From contig OZ010590.1 of the NCBI GenBank assembly GCA_963932145.1, positions 57,673,886 to 57,737,885 on the forward strand: 64,000 nucleotides of DNA, in the 5' to 3' direction. Position numbers and translations under genes: made by a program. Source of the DNA: Acanthosepion lycidas. Taxonomy: Eukaryota; Mollusca; Cephalopoda; Sepiida; Sepiidae. Positions within the stretch are counted from its first letter, which is position 1. The number at the start of each line of letters is the position of its first letter. Below the pieces are notes generated by a model. That model was not told the origin of the DNA, did no database searches, and saw only the letters and a program-made list of their open reading frames with translations. This document shows positions 10,525 to 21,364 of the stretch, in pieces.

Positions 10525-10985
10525 TTTTTTTTTAATCATTTCACCTCATGCAAGGCGATAATACCATTAAAACACAAAGGATTACTGGTAGTGAAAGAAT
10601 ATGAAAAGACATTTGGAGAAGGAACTGGAAACCCAATTCTAAATATAAAGATAAACATTCACAAAGACAGGGAAGGAGTGTGAACTGGGTCAAAGGTGAA
10701 CCTTAACACTAGATGTGAAGAGGTTAAAATTATAGCAATCAAAGAAGTATCCTCCTGGGAGGTACTTCCACAAAGTAATGGCTCATGGGAAGAAGATATT
10801 CAAGTGGAATTTACATCTCACCAATGAAGGGAATGAAGGTGGTTCACTAGAACCTTTGCCATGAAGATAAGAACTGGTGGAAATAACAATGTAGTTTGTC
10901 TGAACACTTTCCATAGAAATAGTGACAGAATAGCGAGAGGTTTATCATGTTTCGTCTGTGGGAAAGGGGCTGTAGGGTAGAAAGT
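10525..10985 (-). pseudogene. J-family LINE 3' end, minus strand
   Basis: The plus-strand run of T then AATCATTTCACC near 10540 is the reverse complement of the J terminus (GGTGAAATGATT plus A-run). Upstream on the minus strand the FRQ/CSDEL-type block and the P-P-V segment are recognisable near 10830-10910 despite stops. It is a 5'-truncated copy. Confidence 0.65.
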
Positions 10986-11084
10986 AATTCATCACCCACA
11001 AGGAAACAGAAATGCTTTTTTTGCAGCTCTCACCCATATATAGTAGCAGTGCTCCATTTTCAGTCTCATCTGGCCCATGCTACA

Positions 11085-11700
11085 GGAGCATGCTGAAAAT
11101 ACCATGGACTGAACATGTGAGCAATGTGGAAGTTTTTGAGAAAATGAAACGAAAAGAAGACATACTTTGCACCAGAAAGAGATAGTTAAAATTTCTAGGA
11201 TGCATATTGAGGAAAGTGGGTTTAGAAAATTTGGCACTCACAGGATATATTGAAAGGAAGAGGGACAGAGGAAAACAGCATATAATCTACCTAACAAGCT
11301 TGTGTAGGAAAGAGTGAAAAGAAAAACGTTAATAAGAGCTACGAAGGACAAGAAATAGTTGAAAGCCATGTTCTAAAGGGATATGGTATATAGAAGAAAA
11401 GGAATAACTAAGTTCATATTCCAGAACATGTTGTTTGTGCTCATTATGCACCTTTGCCCTAGAGAAAGTCGTAAATGTATTCCCTTCCCTTTAGAATGGA
11501 TTGCTCACTGTCATCTTGTTTGGCAACTCATCTGGAAGAACAACAACTCTGAATTTAAAACCATGAAGAAGGCAATGGAAAACTACTCCATTATCTTTTC
11601 CAAGTACAATCATAGCAATATACAGGTTATAGATTTAAAAAAAAGAAAGCTGTGGAGAACCATGATTATGTATATCTTGAAAAGACCTGACACTTAGAGA
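11085..11700 (+). pseudogene. RTE-like LINE C-terminus with nested SINE fragment
   Basis: From 11090 the frame reads MLKIPWTEHVSN, then FLG..LRKVGLENLALTG and ERKRDRGKQH, the distal ORF2 domain of the RTE-like family. An ending KDKK.LKAMF occurs near 11345-11375. A SINE S remnant (11495-11615, with GGCAACTCATCTGGAAGAA and CCATGAAGAAGGCAATGG) follows, then a second RTE terminus, RKLWRTMIMYILKRPDT, at 11645-11697. So two LINE ends bracket the SINE piece. The open frame spanning 11383-11697 is a fusion of these fragments, not a gene. Confidence 0.75.
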
Positions 11701-12020
11701 GGAGGATATGTAGGAAAGGTTTGAGCATTTCTCTTTTGCTATCAATCGACTTTACTACTACTCTATGTCTTCCATATTTAGCTGTAGCTGATTTAAATAT
11801 TTCTGGATTAAGGAAAAAAACTGATCATTGATTACTGAATTTTAAAATTTGTTTCAGCACTAAATCTGTAAGTTGTACATTGAAAATTATTATGGAAGGG
11901 ATTGTCAGTGGTCATAAAACATTACTTACAGGATTGGGCTATTATATAAGCAAGGCAAAGTGATTGACAATTGTTTTAATGTAGAAATGCATTAAAAATC
12001 AAAAAGAAAAGGATTTTCTT
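11700..12020. other. No recognised feature
   Basis: AT-rich sequence without a supported repeat or coding region. Confidence 0.55.
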
Positions 12021-12290
12021 TCTGAATTTCTGGGATAAAGAGTAGTCATTATTTACACTATTTACATGTGGACTGTTGTCCTCATCTTTGTTGTTGATAT
12101 CACAATGTTTCAGCTATTGTTCCTCCTGGTCTTCATCAGGTGTATATCAATATGCATAACGTACCAGAAATTCAGAAGTGAATCATTTATATAATCTACA
12201 AGGGAAGACTTCCTTGGAGGGCACAGTGGCCAAAACCTTGTGATAGCAACAACAAAGATGAGGACAATAGTCTGCATGTAAATAAGAAAT
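12021..12290. mobile_element. Palindromic family A element A2
   Basis: The left arm (about 12045-12108) carries ACTATTTACATGTGGACTG and CCTCATCTTTGTTGTTG. The right arm (about 12237-12290) carries CAACAACAAAGATGAGGACA and CTGCATGTAAATA. The left terminus TCTGAATTTCTGGGAT is the complete family end missing from A1. The central tRNA-like core is reduced (CACAGTGGCCAAAAC near 12220). Confidence 0.65.
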
Positions 12291-12354
12291 TGATTGTTTA
12301 TGGTCAGTAATTAAAGTGTCATTGACAGAATAAAGATATTTTAAAAAAAATAAA

Positions 12355-12560
12355 GTAGAGTTTAGATCGAGAAATTTGGAAGCTGAATTCAAATTCTGGT
12401 TGAATCTGTTACACTCACTTTTGCACAAAATCCCTTGATTTTTCCCCAGCTGTAAGTGAAAAGGACTGGTCTTTCCAGCCATGGTTGGCAGACAGCCAAG
12501 GAGAAGGAGAACTTTGGATTCAAAACTGTGACTTGAGAAAGCACATACTATACAGTGATG
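12355..12560 (+). mobile_element. SINE S2
   Basis: B-box-like GAATTCAAATTCTGGTTGAA near 12384 leads into the S body (ACACTCACTTTTGCACAAA, CCCCAGCTGTAAGTG, TGGTTGGCAGACAGCC). The 5' A-box part is degraded. Confidence 0.65.
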
Positions 12561-12764
12561 GAACAGATTATGAGTAGATGAAACTGTTCAGGATCCATCA
12601 CTGGTTCTGCTAGCATAAAATCACAAGTCATCATGACTGAGGTTTTAAGTGTACTATCCTTCTTCAATTTCAGCTCATGCCAAATTATGCACTTTTTTTC
12701 CAAGAAATTTCCAAGTTATGTTCAGCATAGTTGCAGTCAAAACAAGTTGGTTGTAAGCTTGGAT

Positions 12765-13050
12765 GTGCAGGTGGTGTAATGGATAATGGCTCAGAATTGT
12801 TAATCAGAGAGCCAAGTTCCGATTTCCAGTGTGTTTGTTATATTCACTTATGAACAAATACCCTAAAGAAAGGTATGAATCCACCTCTTCTTCCCTCAGC
12901 TATGGGTTAATTTAGTAAGAATTGCATTACTAAACCATTATTATCTGAAAATAATTCTTACAATCTAAGAAAAGAAAACTTTTTCTGGCTTTAAATAACC
13001 TGTAAAGGGTTGATAAACCATAGAAAATAAATCAATCAATAAAAAAAAAA
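12765..13050 (+). mobile_element. SINE S3 within a local direct repeat
   Basis: This is the clearest S head in the window: GGATGTGCAGGTGGTGTAAT (A-box region) then AATCAGAGAGCCAAGTTCC (B-box region), followed by the S body with AACAAATACCCT and CAGCTATGGGTTAA. Sequence just upstream (12665-12755) resembles 13050-13140 (shared TCATGCCA.ATTATRCA), so the SINE lies between two similar ~90-bp segments. Confidence 0.7.
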
Positions 13051-13469
13051 CAGCATTTTATCATGCCAGATTATACATTCTTTTTCCCAGAAACTAAGTG
13101 CTGTTTAGGATAGTTATAGTATAAACCACAATTTGGTTCTGTGGTTCTTGATAAACAAATGTGCTTGTGCAGGTATTTGCAGAAGGGATTAGCTAGCCAC
13201 CTTAATTTAACTCTATAATTTTCTTAAGCTAATGAAGTTTTCTGTGTACATATATGATAAATTTTAATTTATAAATTAGTCACAAGAAGATATTTGACAA
13301 CTATAACAGACCAATAATAAGATTAACAATTATAATACAGAACAATGATAACAATACATTGCAATAATAGTTAAGTAACAAAAGGATTTGGTCTTATTAT
13401 AGATTCTTAGCAACCTCAGTATATTTCCGTCAATAACTTTTACTTTTTCATTTAAAGGAAGCACTTTAT

Positions 13470-13720
13470 GGATATTTGGATATGCAAATGGTGTAAAAGT
13501 CAGCAGCTTGGAATGAGAAATTGGTACGCCAAGTTCAAATTCTGGTCGAGTTCATTATATCCACTTTTATACAAATATGCTTGGAAAAAGTAGAGAATCC
13601 TTCTCTTCCCAGCTATGGGTTAAATAGAATAAGTAGATTGATCTCTCTAGCTGTGGTTGGTAACCAGTCAAGGAAAAAAGGACAACTTTGAATTTCAAAT
13701 TGTTTGTAGCCCAGAAGAAC
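13470..13720 (+). mobile_element. SINE S4
   Basis: The head GGATATGCAAATGGTGTAAA, the B-box-like AGTTCAAATTCTGG, the body CTTCCCAGCTATGGGTTAAA and the segment TGGTTGGTAACCAGTCAAGG occur in family order. Confidence 0.75.
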
Positions 13721-15180
13721 ATACAATACTGATGTAATGAATATGCATACATCTGGGTTCCCCCTCGCAGTAATATCATTGGCTGGTGTCAGCCATAAAT
13801 ACAGACTGATGTGGAGGTACAGGAGGATGCCTATTGCTTACCACTACAATGAGTTCCAGTCCATTACGGTTACCTGCTAGATAGTTCAACTTGGTTACAG
13901 TAGTCCAAAACCACTTTGCTACTTCGAACAAATATATCCCTTTCTGGAACATATCAAATACAGACATGATTACGCAGTTTAAAATCAACTGTAGTGCAGG
14001 TTTGTGGACTTTATGATTGCAGTTGTTTTTTCCAGTTTAAATATTTTCCTTATTAATAAGTTTCCATATGCATACAGTATTTATTTTCATGCTGGGCCTA
14101 ATCACAGGTCATCAAAGCCTGGCATCTACACCAATTCCTTCTACTTTCACAGATTAAGTAAAAGATTCAGTTTAAAATTCCCTAAAGGTTACCCAGATCA
14201 AGAGACACCTGAAGAAAGCCAGAGAGTACAATTAATATTGTGAACTCTATGATTTTGACTGCGGTCGATGAGATGATGGTAAATGATTTTTATATTCATC
14301 GCAATACCCGCAATGACTATTAGTAAACATATCCTAGAGATTCAATTTGAGTAACTCACTGTTTGTCGGCATTAAAATTGAAAATGTCTTCATGTGTTTT
14401 GGGAAAAGATTGCTGATATAGATAACAACTACAGTACTGGATCTAATTTTTGTATAGTTTATATTTTTGTTAATCATAAAAATCATACAAATATTTTGGG
14501 CTATGAGGTAAATTAGATTAAAATGTCATTATCTTGCTGATAGCATCTTAATTAATTTTCTTTTTTCTTTTTTATCTTATTGATTTATAAAAGAAAAAAA
14601 AGCGAGAAAGACAAAAATTTGTTTGCTAGCGGCGAAAGCAAAGAACTATTTGATGGAAGATAACAAGACCCTCAGGGTAGATAATCAACCGGTTCAATGA
14701 ATGTTTCACTTTTTTCAAACTAGATTTCTTTTAAAAGAAGCCAGAAAATTACTTGCTTCAGAGCAGGCAACAACTTAGCAATTTACTAACCAGCAGAAGA
14801 GTGTTTAAAATACCTGTTGGCTTCATGGTATAAGATGACATTATTTTGTTGAAGAGATGGTAACGATGGAAGGATAGAAAAGATAAGAAAATAGGTGAAA
14901 ATAAAACATAGAGGAGAGAAATATTTAAATGATTTGATCAGTTAAATATCATATTGAGAATAATTATTTTACTATGAATTTTAAAATTATTATTAAAATG
15001 CCTAATATAGACACATGCTGCCTTCAATATTTGAACCTTTATATAATATTTTGATACACTTACTATTAGTTGTAGAGTGATTTTGTGATCATAAGAAATA
15101 AAAAAATTGTGTACAGATCTGATGATCACAAGAAATGAAAAATTCCCTAATTTTCCATGATTCCCTAATAAAAAAGGAAA
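13720..15180. other. No recognised feature
   Basis: Three small open frames (60-80 codons) occur at 13567-14243, but none shows a recognisable domain and they lie in repeat-flanked AT-rich DNA. I see no RNA gene or transposon end. Confidence 0.5.
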
Positions 15181-15262
15181 CCACTCTCCTGGCAGGAAAT
15201 TTAGAATCTTTATCTTTCCAACAACCCCTCACCATGAGAGCACATGGATTCAGCAGCTCCAG

Positions 15263-15625
15263 ATAGACTTATCATTTACAAAATAATTCTTTCATTCACC
15301 AAAGCAAATACAAATATCAGGCCAATCAACAACGACATTATGAGAACTTTTATACATCGACCGAAACAACCAAACCTTCCGATAATAAATCTTTCTATTT
15401 ATGTGTAAACATCTCACTTTGCTGTTATGATGTATATCTGTATATTTATGTATTTTTTTCATGTTTAATATTGCCTTTTACTGATAGATTTATCACATGC
15501 AAATAATTTATTCATTCACTAACACAAACACAAACCAGAAAAATTTATTAACAGCCACATTATAAAAACTTTTATACATCTATCAAACTTGTACAACAAA
15601 AGCCTTCTGATAATAAATCCTTCTG

Positions 15626-15669
<44 letters not shown>

Positions 15670-15705
15670 CTTGTTATTTTGATGAATATATGTTATATTT
15701 TACTA
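15263..15705. repeat. Tandem duplication, about 220 bp, with TA expansion
   Basis: Unit 1 (15263-15450) and unit 2 (15482-15705) share ATAGAYTTATCA, AACTTTTATACATC, TTCYGATAATAAATC and TTTGATGTATAT-like blocks in order. At the point where unit 1 has TATTTATGTGT, unit 2 has a (TA)18-like run at 15631-15666. This suggests the microsatellite arose after duplication. Confidence 0.7.
15631..15666. repeat. (TA)n tract
   Basis: Uninterrupted AT dinucleotide run inside the second unit of a duplication. Confidence 0.95.
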
Positions 15706-15750
15706 ACCAAAAATTGTAGTTAAACAAGGCCCATCATAAGAGAAGTAAAA

Positions 15751-15920
15751 CCAAAATATAAACATGCCATGCGATTTCTTAAAATGTAAAAAGTATTCAT
15801 AATCTGAAGTTCTTTCATTTTTACTCTTGATAAAACACTCAAGATCATTATGAATTTCAAAAATATTTTTATTTGTTTACATTTTAAGAAATCAAATGGT
15901 ATGTTTGTATTTTGTTTTTG
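15751..15920. repeat. Inverted repeat, about 50-65 bp arms
   Basis: The left arm (15751-15802) and right arm (15849-15919) share CATGCCATGCGATTTC and GAAATCAAATGGTATG as diverged complements, with TTAAAATGTAAA and TTTACATTTTAAGAAATC in the middle. The loop is about 50 bp. This could be a small MITE or hairpin. Confidence 0.65.
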
Positions 15921-16049
15921 TTTCTGATATATATTTTATATATATATTTTTACACTTTTATCTTTTCTGCATATACACCTTTGATTTTATACTCTCTGAT
16001 ATTGAGCACTTTTATCAATAAGTATAACATATATTAAAACTATATCTTT

Positions 16050-16052
<3 letters not shown>

Positions 16053-16089
<37 letters not shown>
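16053..16089. repeat. (TA)n tract followed by (TAA)n
   Basis: An AT run is directly followed by TAATAATAATAATAA. Confidence 0.95.
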
Positions 16090-16094
<5 letters not shown>

Positions 16095-16486
16095 TAATAA
16101 TAAAATTATTGGTAATCTGTATGTATATATAAAAGTCGATATTGAAGTTAACACTCAGAGGTAACAGACTGTTTCATGCTAAACAGGATCATCAGGCCAT
16201 ATATATATATATATATATGTATATAATCATGTATTTGGGCAGCAATCCCTCTTTTATACAAGTTTCATTAGAAATGACTGACAAAGTACTGTGGTTAAAT
16301 TTTTCATTTAATTTTTTTTGCATCCTCTCTCCTTTTCTAAACATGAATTATGCATTAAAAACATGTTCAGAAAATTATAAAAACACAAGAAAAATGAAAT
16401 AAAAAACATAACTGCAGTATCTTGTCAGTAGTTTTAATGAAACTTATGCGCACACAGGCGTACACACACATATATATATATATATT

Positions 16487-16519
<33 letters not shown>

Positions 16520-16554
16520 ATACTAAGTACATTTGTTCCTCACCATTTGGTATA

Positions 16555-16700
16555 ACACTGAGTTTCATGCATGTGGCAAGAGTCAGGCACAAATTAACAA
16601 CTGTGTGTTAGGAAATTTTGATATTAATGCTTTAATAATTAAATTAATAATTTTATTTTAATAAACTACAGCTGAGATAGTGGAGTTGTCCATTTACTTA
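16555..16700 (+). repeat. Dispersed repeat shared with 19004-19125
   Basis: CTGAGTTTCATGCA, GTCAGGC and GGA.TTGTCCATTTACTTAT-like blocks occur in the same order as at 19004-19125, with many differences. No function is recognised. Confidence 0.4.
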
Positions 16701-16763
16701 TGTGTATTGTTAAAAATTAGATGAAATACATAAAAGAAATGTGTGATAAAAAATACGCTTATA

Positions 16764-16788
16764 TACATTCAATTACAAAGACACACTC

Positions 16789-16837
<49 letters not shown>

Positions 16838-17417
16838 AAATAATCATACATAGAATCAATCAGCAATATTAATGCAATTAATGGTGAAATCACTTCGCTA
16901 GTAGAACATAATGTATTCATTAAAATACTGTTAATCCACTGAATGATGTGATCCTCATTTATAAAACTGTTGTCAGATGTTTCTCGTGTATATTTTTTTA
17001 AGTTAAGCAAGTACTTTCGAAGATCCATGTCTTCTTCATCAGGCTGCGATATTTTTTTTTCCTTTAAAGTTAAAACTTGAAGATGAAATAATTGTTTGTA
17101 GACTGAAAGATGTTTTTAAGAAAGTGCTATTTATTGACGGCTGTACAATCTCGGAATGTTAATTTTGTAATATGGTAAATCCATGAATTCTCGTTTTACA
17201 AGTGTTTTTCAGTTAATATGACATGAACTAAGTATATAATTCAATTAATATAGTGATATGTCTTAATAGTTATTTTCTCAGGAATTTCATACTGCAGGAT
17301 CAATTGTTTTTTTATACACATATATTAGGCAGTATATATTTTATATATAAAGAAATAATCATACATAGAATCAATCAGAAATATATACATTTGTTGTGAG
17401 TGTGTCTTTGTAATTGG
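16764..17417. repeat. Direct plus inverted duplication around TA tracts
   Basis: AAAGAAATAATCATACATAG occurs as a direct repeat near 16835 and 17350. The neighbouring CAATTACAAAGACACACTCA at 16771 reappears inverted as TGAGTGTGTCTTTGTAATTG near 17397. A single flank has therefore been copied in both orientations, with TA runs at the joins. Confidence 0.75.
16797..16834. repeat. (TA)n tract
   Basis: Dinucleotide run at a junction of the duplicated segments described for 16764-17417. Confidence 0.95.
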
Positions 17418-17817
17418 CAGAAGTCATGGCTGAGTATTGGGGTGTTCATCGATATTTCTTTCTGTGTGAAATAAGTCCAACGTTGGATCTGAAGCAATGT
17501 CCAAAGCCACTGCATGGTAGGTTAGTTGGGTTCAGGCAATGGAGAGCTCAAGCTTTTCTAGGACCTTTTTCCTCTCTTCTATTTGTTGTCTGGTGATTTC
17601 AAAGTAAGTTGTTTATTTGTTGACTGCTCATCTCTAATTAGTTCTTTCTCCATTTTCCATCTCCCAATTGACCGGATCAATTTCTGTCCTCAGCTTTTGA
17701 AATGACAATTTTGATGGGCCAGACACCATGCCTGATTGCCGGATCAATCTTCTTCTCAGAGCTCAAATTTGGCAAAAGATCACATGGAGCCTCACATCCT
17801 CTCTCTCTCTCATATAA

Positions 17818-17820
<3 letters not shown>

Positions 17821-17886
<66 letters not shown>
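17821..17886. repeat. (TA)n tract, about 66 bp
   Basis: One of the longest pure AT runs here. It is preceded by a short CTCTCTCTCT run and yields spurious poly-YI open frames. Confidence 0.95.
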
Positions 17887-17891
<5 letters not shown>

Positions 17892-17935
17892 ATTTCTCCG
17901 ATTTAACCAGCAAAAAAGACAATATTTATGAATAA

Positions 17936-17979
17936 AAATGACAATAGGAAAACTAGTAATTACTATCTTTCCTATTGTC

Positions 17980-17984
<5 letters not shown>
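17936..17984. repeat. Short perfect-stem hairpin
   Basis: AAATGACAATAGGAAA and TTTCCTATTGTCATTT form a stem around an ~18-base loop, directly before a TA run. It may be a mini-palindrome or replication-slippage product. Confidence 0.7.

Positions 17985-18031
<47 letters not shown>
17982..18031. repeat. (TA)n tract
   Basis: About 50 bp of AT dinucleotides following the hairpin. Confidence 0.95.
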
Positions 18032-18036
<5 letters not shown>

Positions 18037-18157
18037 AAATGAAACCACAGTATCAATTAGTTGATAGCCTAGATAGAAGCCACATATAAATACCAACTAA
18101 ACATTTCATGATGTGTAATAAGTATCAGTCAGTTGAAATATATATATATATATATAT

Positions 18158-18352
18158 TACTTCAAAAGTTATTATAGTTGACACTTCTTATTTGAAATAG
18201 ATGGTCCATTTTTATTTATTAAACACTGTGTATTCTTAATCTCTAGCAGATATTGGAAGACTGTTTGATCTGGTGTGTTTTACCATGCTATTTCATATAA
18301 GTGACCACTATAATAATGTTTGAAGTAATAAAAATATTAGATTAAAAATAAA
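18158..18352. mobile_element. Foldback element B3
   Basis: The left end TTACTTCAAAAGTTATTATA and the right end AATAATGTTTGAAGTAAT are inverted copies. The right part continues with ATTAGATTAAAAATAAATCC, the family B terminal sequence also found in B2 and B4. The left end abuts a TA run and lacks the outermost ~30 bp. Confidence 0.6.
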
Positions 18353-18368
18353 TCCTTAATTTTTGATA

Positions 18369-18370
<2 letters not shown>

Positions 18371-18406
<36 letters not shown>
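18371..18406. repeat. (TA)n tract at mariner boundary
   Basis: The AT run ends exactly where mariner M2 begins. Confidence 0.95.
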
Positions 18407-18410
<4 letters not shown>

Positions 18411-18950
18411 TATGATGGGTAGATTGTCGCCATTTTTTATATATTTAATTTTGTGCATGCACATTGTGGTGAGGGCCTCAGACTTAACATAGAGGTGTAC
18501 ATCAAGTGCCTTGAGGTTGTAGTGGCTGCCTTGTGTCAAGAGGTTGGCTACTGGTAACAGGACTCTGCACCATGCCACACAAACAGGAGTACTCAGTCAT
18601 GGCTGTCAGATAACTTCTGTGACCACATCACTCTGTATATCTGACCACCTAACTCCCCAGACTGCAACCCCCTTGATTATTATGTGTGGGTTGTAGTTGA
18701 GCAAGAGACCAACAAAACTCCTTGTAACACCAAAGATGAACTGAAAGCAAGGATTATGGCATTCATCAACTTAAAGAAGGTGACCATCCAGAAGAGTTTC
18801 TAAGGATTTCAAAGTCATCTGGAGGCTGTGGTTGAAGCCAATGGCAATTTTATTGCATAAATTTACTCTTTAGTATTTCAAGATATTTTTGTGTAATTTT
18901 GGTTAATATATCTGTTAAAATGAGTCAATGTTATTTTAATTTTTGTGTAA
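18407..18950 (+). mobile_element. Mariner-type (DD37D-like) remnant M2
   Basis: The left end reads GAGTATGATGGGTAGATTGT, related to the M4 terminus. Inside, CAACAGGACTCTGCACCATG-type sequence (18558-18580) encodes the DSAPCHT block, followed by the CCACCTAACTCCCCAGACTG and CCCTTGATTATTATGTGTGG blocks for PNSPD and PLDYYVW. A large internal deletion joins the 5' UTR-like region to the mid-transposase, and the right terminus is lost. Confidence 0.8.
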
Positions 18951-19003
18951 ACACCATATGTATATATTAATAATAAATATACATTTTTTTCCTTTCCAGT
19001 AGA

Positions 19004-19125
19004 ACTCTGAGTTTCATGCAAAATGCAATTATCAGGTGCTGATTGAAAACTGACTGTTGCAAAAATTAAATGTTGATATTTATACTGTACTGTTATGATA
19101 ATGGAACAGTCCATTTATTTATGGG
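19004..19125 (+). repeat. Dispersed repeat shared with 16555-16700
   Basis: Begins with CTGAGTTTCATGCA and ends near AACAGTCCATTTATTTATG, then a nine-G run at about 19122. Similarity to the 16.5-kb copy is patchy. Confidence 0.4.
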
Positions 19126-19714
19126 GGGGGGGAAATAAACTATATATACTTATATACATCCAAATACAAACATAGCATCAAGCACCATTTTATTATGGCT
19201 AGATACTCTACATCCTTACACTATTACTGCAAGCTCACAGATTTAAACAAGTATCCACTTCTATTCATATATAATATCAGACTGGCTTTCTATATTTTTT
19301 TCACTCATCTATTTTTGCCTTTGAGGTGGTAGGTCACCTGGAAGTAAATGTTCAAATTGGTTCTGTTTTAGTCTTATTTTATGGCCAGGCAAGAAGTGGC
19401 ATACACAAATTATGGCAGGTACAACACATGCCCTGGATGCCACTTGAAGGGAGCACCAGTGAACAGTTTTTATGCAAGTCAGGCAAGCCATCCTCAGATA
19501 GTGAAAAAAGAATTTTCTTCAGATATATGATCTGAATTTGATTATCATCTATGCGAAGCACTAAAATAACTAGATTGTTAAATCACTTGCATAAATTATT
19601 AGCTAAAAATACATGGATCATGAAATATTTTGTATTACATCTTTGATGATGATGAATGAGAAGCATGAATATGACCAGATTGTTAAACAGCTTATATAAG
19701 ATCTGTCTATGTTT

Positions 19715-19945
19715 CTGAGATGAGGTACTGATGGATAGCGGCTCAGATTGAGGAATCGGAGAGCCAAGTTTGAATTCCAGTTGAATCCATTACATTCATT
19801 TATGTGCTGATACTCTTGTGAAAGGTATGAATACTCTTCTTCTCCCCCAGATATGGGTAAATAGCAGGACAGATTGGGTTCTATAGCCTCGGATGGGAAC
19901 TGGTCTACTATAGAAAGAAATGGCAACCTACTGCAGAGAAAAACT
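19715..19945 (+). mobile_element. SINE S5
   Basis: GATGGATAGCGGCTCAGATT, GAGAGCCAAGTTTGAATTCC (B-box region), CCCCCAGATATGGGTAAATA and TGGGAACTGGTCTACTATAG lie in S-family order. Confidence 0.75.
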
Positions 19946-20009
19946 GTCTCGTCAGTTATGCATTGAAAGATACATGATTGCCTAAGTGTGCATCACGCAT
20001 GGCACATAA

Positions 20010-20335
20010 CTGACTGACATTGTTTAGACTGCTCTCCTTATCATCGCTGCAATATTTATGATGTTTTGACCATTGTATATTCCGGCCTTCTTCAGGTGAT
20101 ATTAATTTGAATTTCAAACTGAACACTTTATTTTGTCCACAGGGGTAGATGATTCTAATTCCACATGCCATACCTTTTCTGGATATTTTAGTTTCAGTTA
20201 ATTTCCCTTTGGTAACTGAACTCAATGTTTTTTCCTCCCTCTGCTGTGACCAGGAATTGAACTCACAACTATTTGTGTCAAGTCACTTTTAGGACTACTC
20301 ATCCAACACTTTTACCTACAATTTATATAAGTTAT
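20010..20335 (-). mobile_element. Family A element A6, one half
   Basis: The left-arm blocks CATTGTTTAGACTGCTCTCC and TTCAAACTGAACACTTTATT are followed by a tRNA-like core in reverse (plus-strand GGAATTGAACTCACAAC near 20252, and CATCCAACACTTTTACC). The opposite arm is missing, so this is a half element. Confidence 0.6.
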
Positions 20336-20359
20336 TAGCCAAACTTACATGGGTCAAGG

Positions 20360-20600
20360 CCGATTGTGTTATGGTTATTGGTACAGAAATTGGAATTAGT
20401 GAGCCAAGTCCAAATAGCAGTCAAAGCCATTGTATTCACTTTCACAGAAGTAGCATTGAGAAAGGTAAGATTCCATTTGTTCTAATCTTCTAGTGATTTG
20501 CTAAATACCAGGGCAGACTGGACTCTCTAGACTTGGTTGGAATCCAGTCTAGGAGAAAGACAGCAATGACCTAAATTTGGCTATTCTCTACCAAGAGTCT
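20360..20600 (+). mobile_element. SINE S6
   Basis: GAATTAGTGAGCCAAGTCC, CACTTTCACAGAAGTAGCAT, ATACCAGGGCAGACTGGACT and CCAGTCTAGGAGAAAGACAG follow the S-family order. The A box is weak. Confidence 0.65.
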
Positions 20601-20689
20601 ACCAGTTCAAGAAGAAAAAGTAGATGTATATAGGATTGATATCAACATTCAGCCAACTTGTCTATTCACACAACCTTGTCAGGTAGGTG

Positions 20690-21000
20690 GTCCACTGTCT
20701 TCTACTGTCCCATTTGCATATGAAGAGAATGCCAAATTCTGTAAGCCATAATTCTTCATTATGTGCTCTAGAAATTTCATCTATCTGTTTCTGATTCTGA
20801 TTATGTTTGCCTTTTTTGTTTCAATTTTTCTTAAAACTTGTTTGTTGCTTACATGCTCTATCTATGGTTTTCTCAGCATCCTTCTGCAGAACCATATTTC
20901 TGTTATCTCTGGTTTTCATTTCATCTGCAAGGAGATCATCATCTGCCATATTTGTTTTTTGTTTCTAATGAAATTTTCTTTACTTAGTACTAAGTCAGAC
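20690..21000 (-). pseudogene. RTE-like LINE C-terminal fragment
   Basis: The reverse complement contains a degraded LRK..TKK and KFLEHIMKNYGLQNLAF segment, matching the KFLG.I.RK.GLEN motif of other R copies. Plus-strand TTCTCAGCATCCTTCTGCAG marks the YRRMLR-type block near 20875. The 99-codon plus-strand frame here is a shadow. Confidence 0.6.
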
Positions 21001-21064
21001 ATCTTTTGCTCTTCCAATGTGCCTTTGCATTTTGGTGTCGCATTTTCCATCTTCTGTTAAAACA

Positions 21065-21310
21065 TTTCCTAGAATCAGAAGAGACAGATTAAATTTCTAG
21101 GGTACATAAGAAGGCTTAGAAAATTTGATACTCACAGCACAGACTGTAGGCAAGAGGGGCAGAGGAAAACCACACATAACCTACCAGAAGGGGATGGATA
21201 ACAGTTTAAGAGAGATAGCAAAAAGACAAAATTTATTAAGATCTACAAAGGACAGGAAATTGTGGAGAGCCTTGATTGCCAACATTCTGAAGGGACATTG
21301 CAAATAGAAG
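21065..21310 (+). pseudogene. RTE-like LINE 3' terminus
   Basis: KFLGYIRRLRKFDTHS and GKRGRGKPHITYQKGMD are followed by KDRKLWRALIANILKGHCK at 21250-21305, the end of the RTE-like ORF2. It lies tail-to-tail with the minus-strand fragment just upstream. Confidence 0.8.
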
Positions 21311-21364
21311 ATCTCTAATGCTATAATCTTGTTTGAATTTTTAATATTATAATATCTTTTTCTA

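Noticed and set aside
17677-17981. Tyr-Ile repeat open frames
   Set aside because: Translation of (TA)n runs, seen at many sites in the window.
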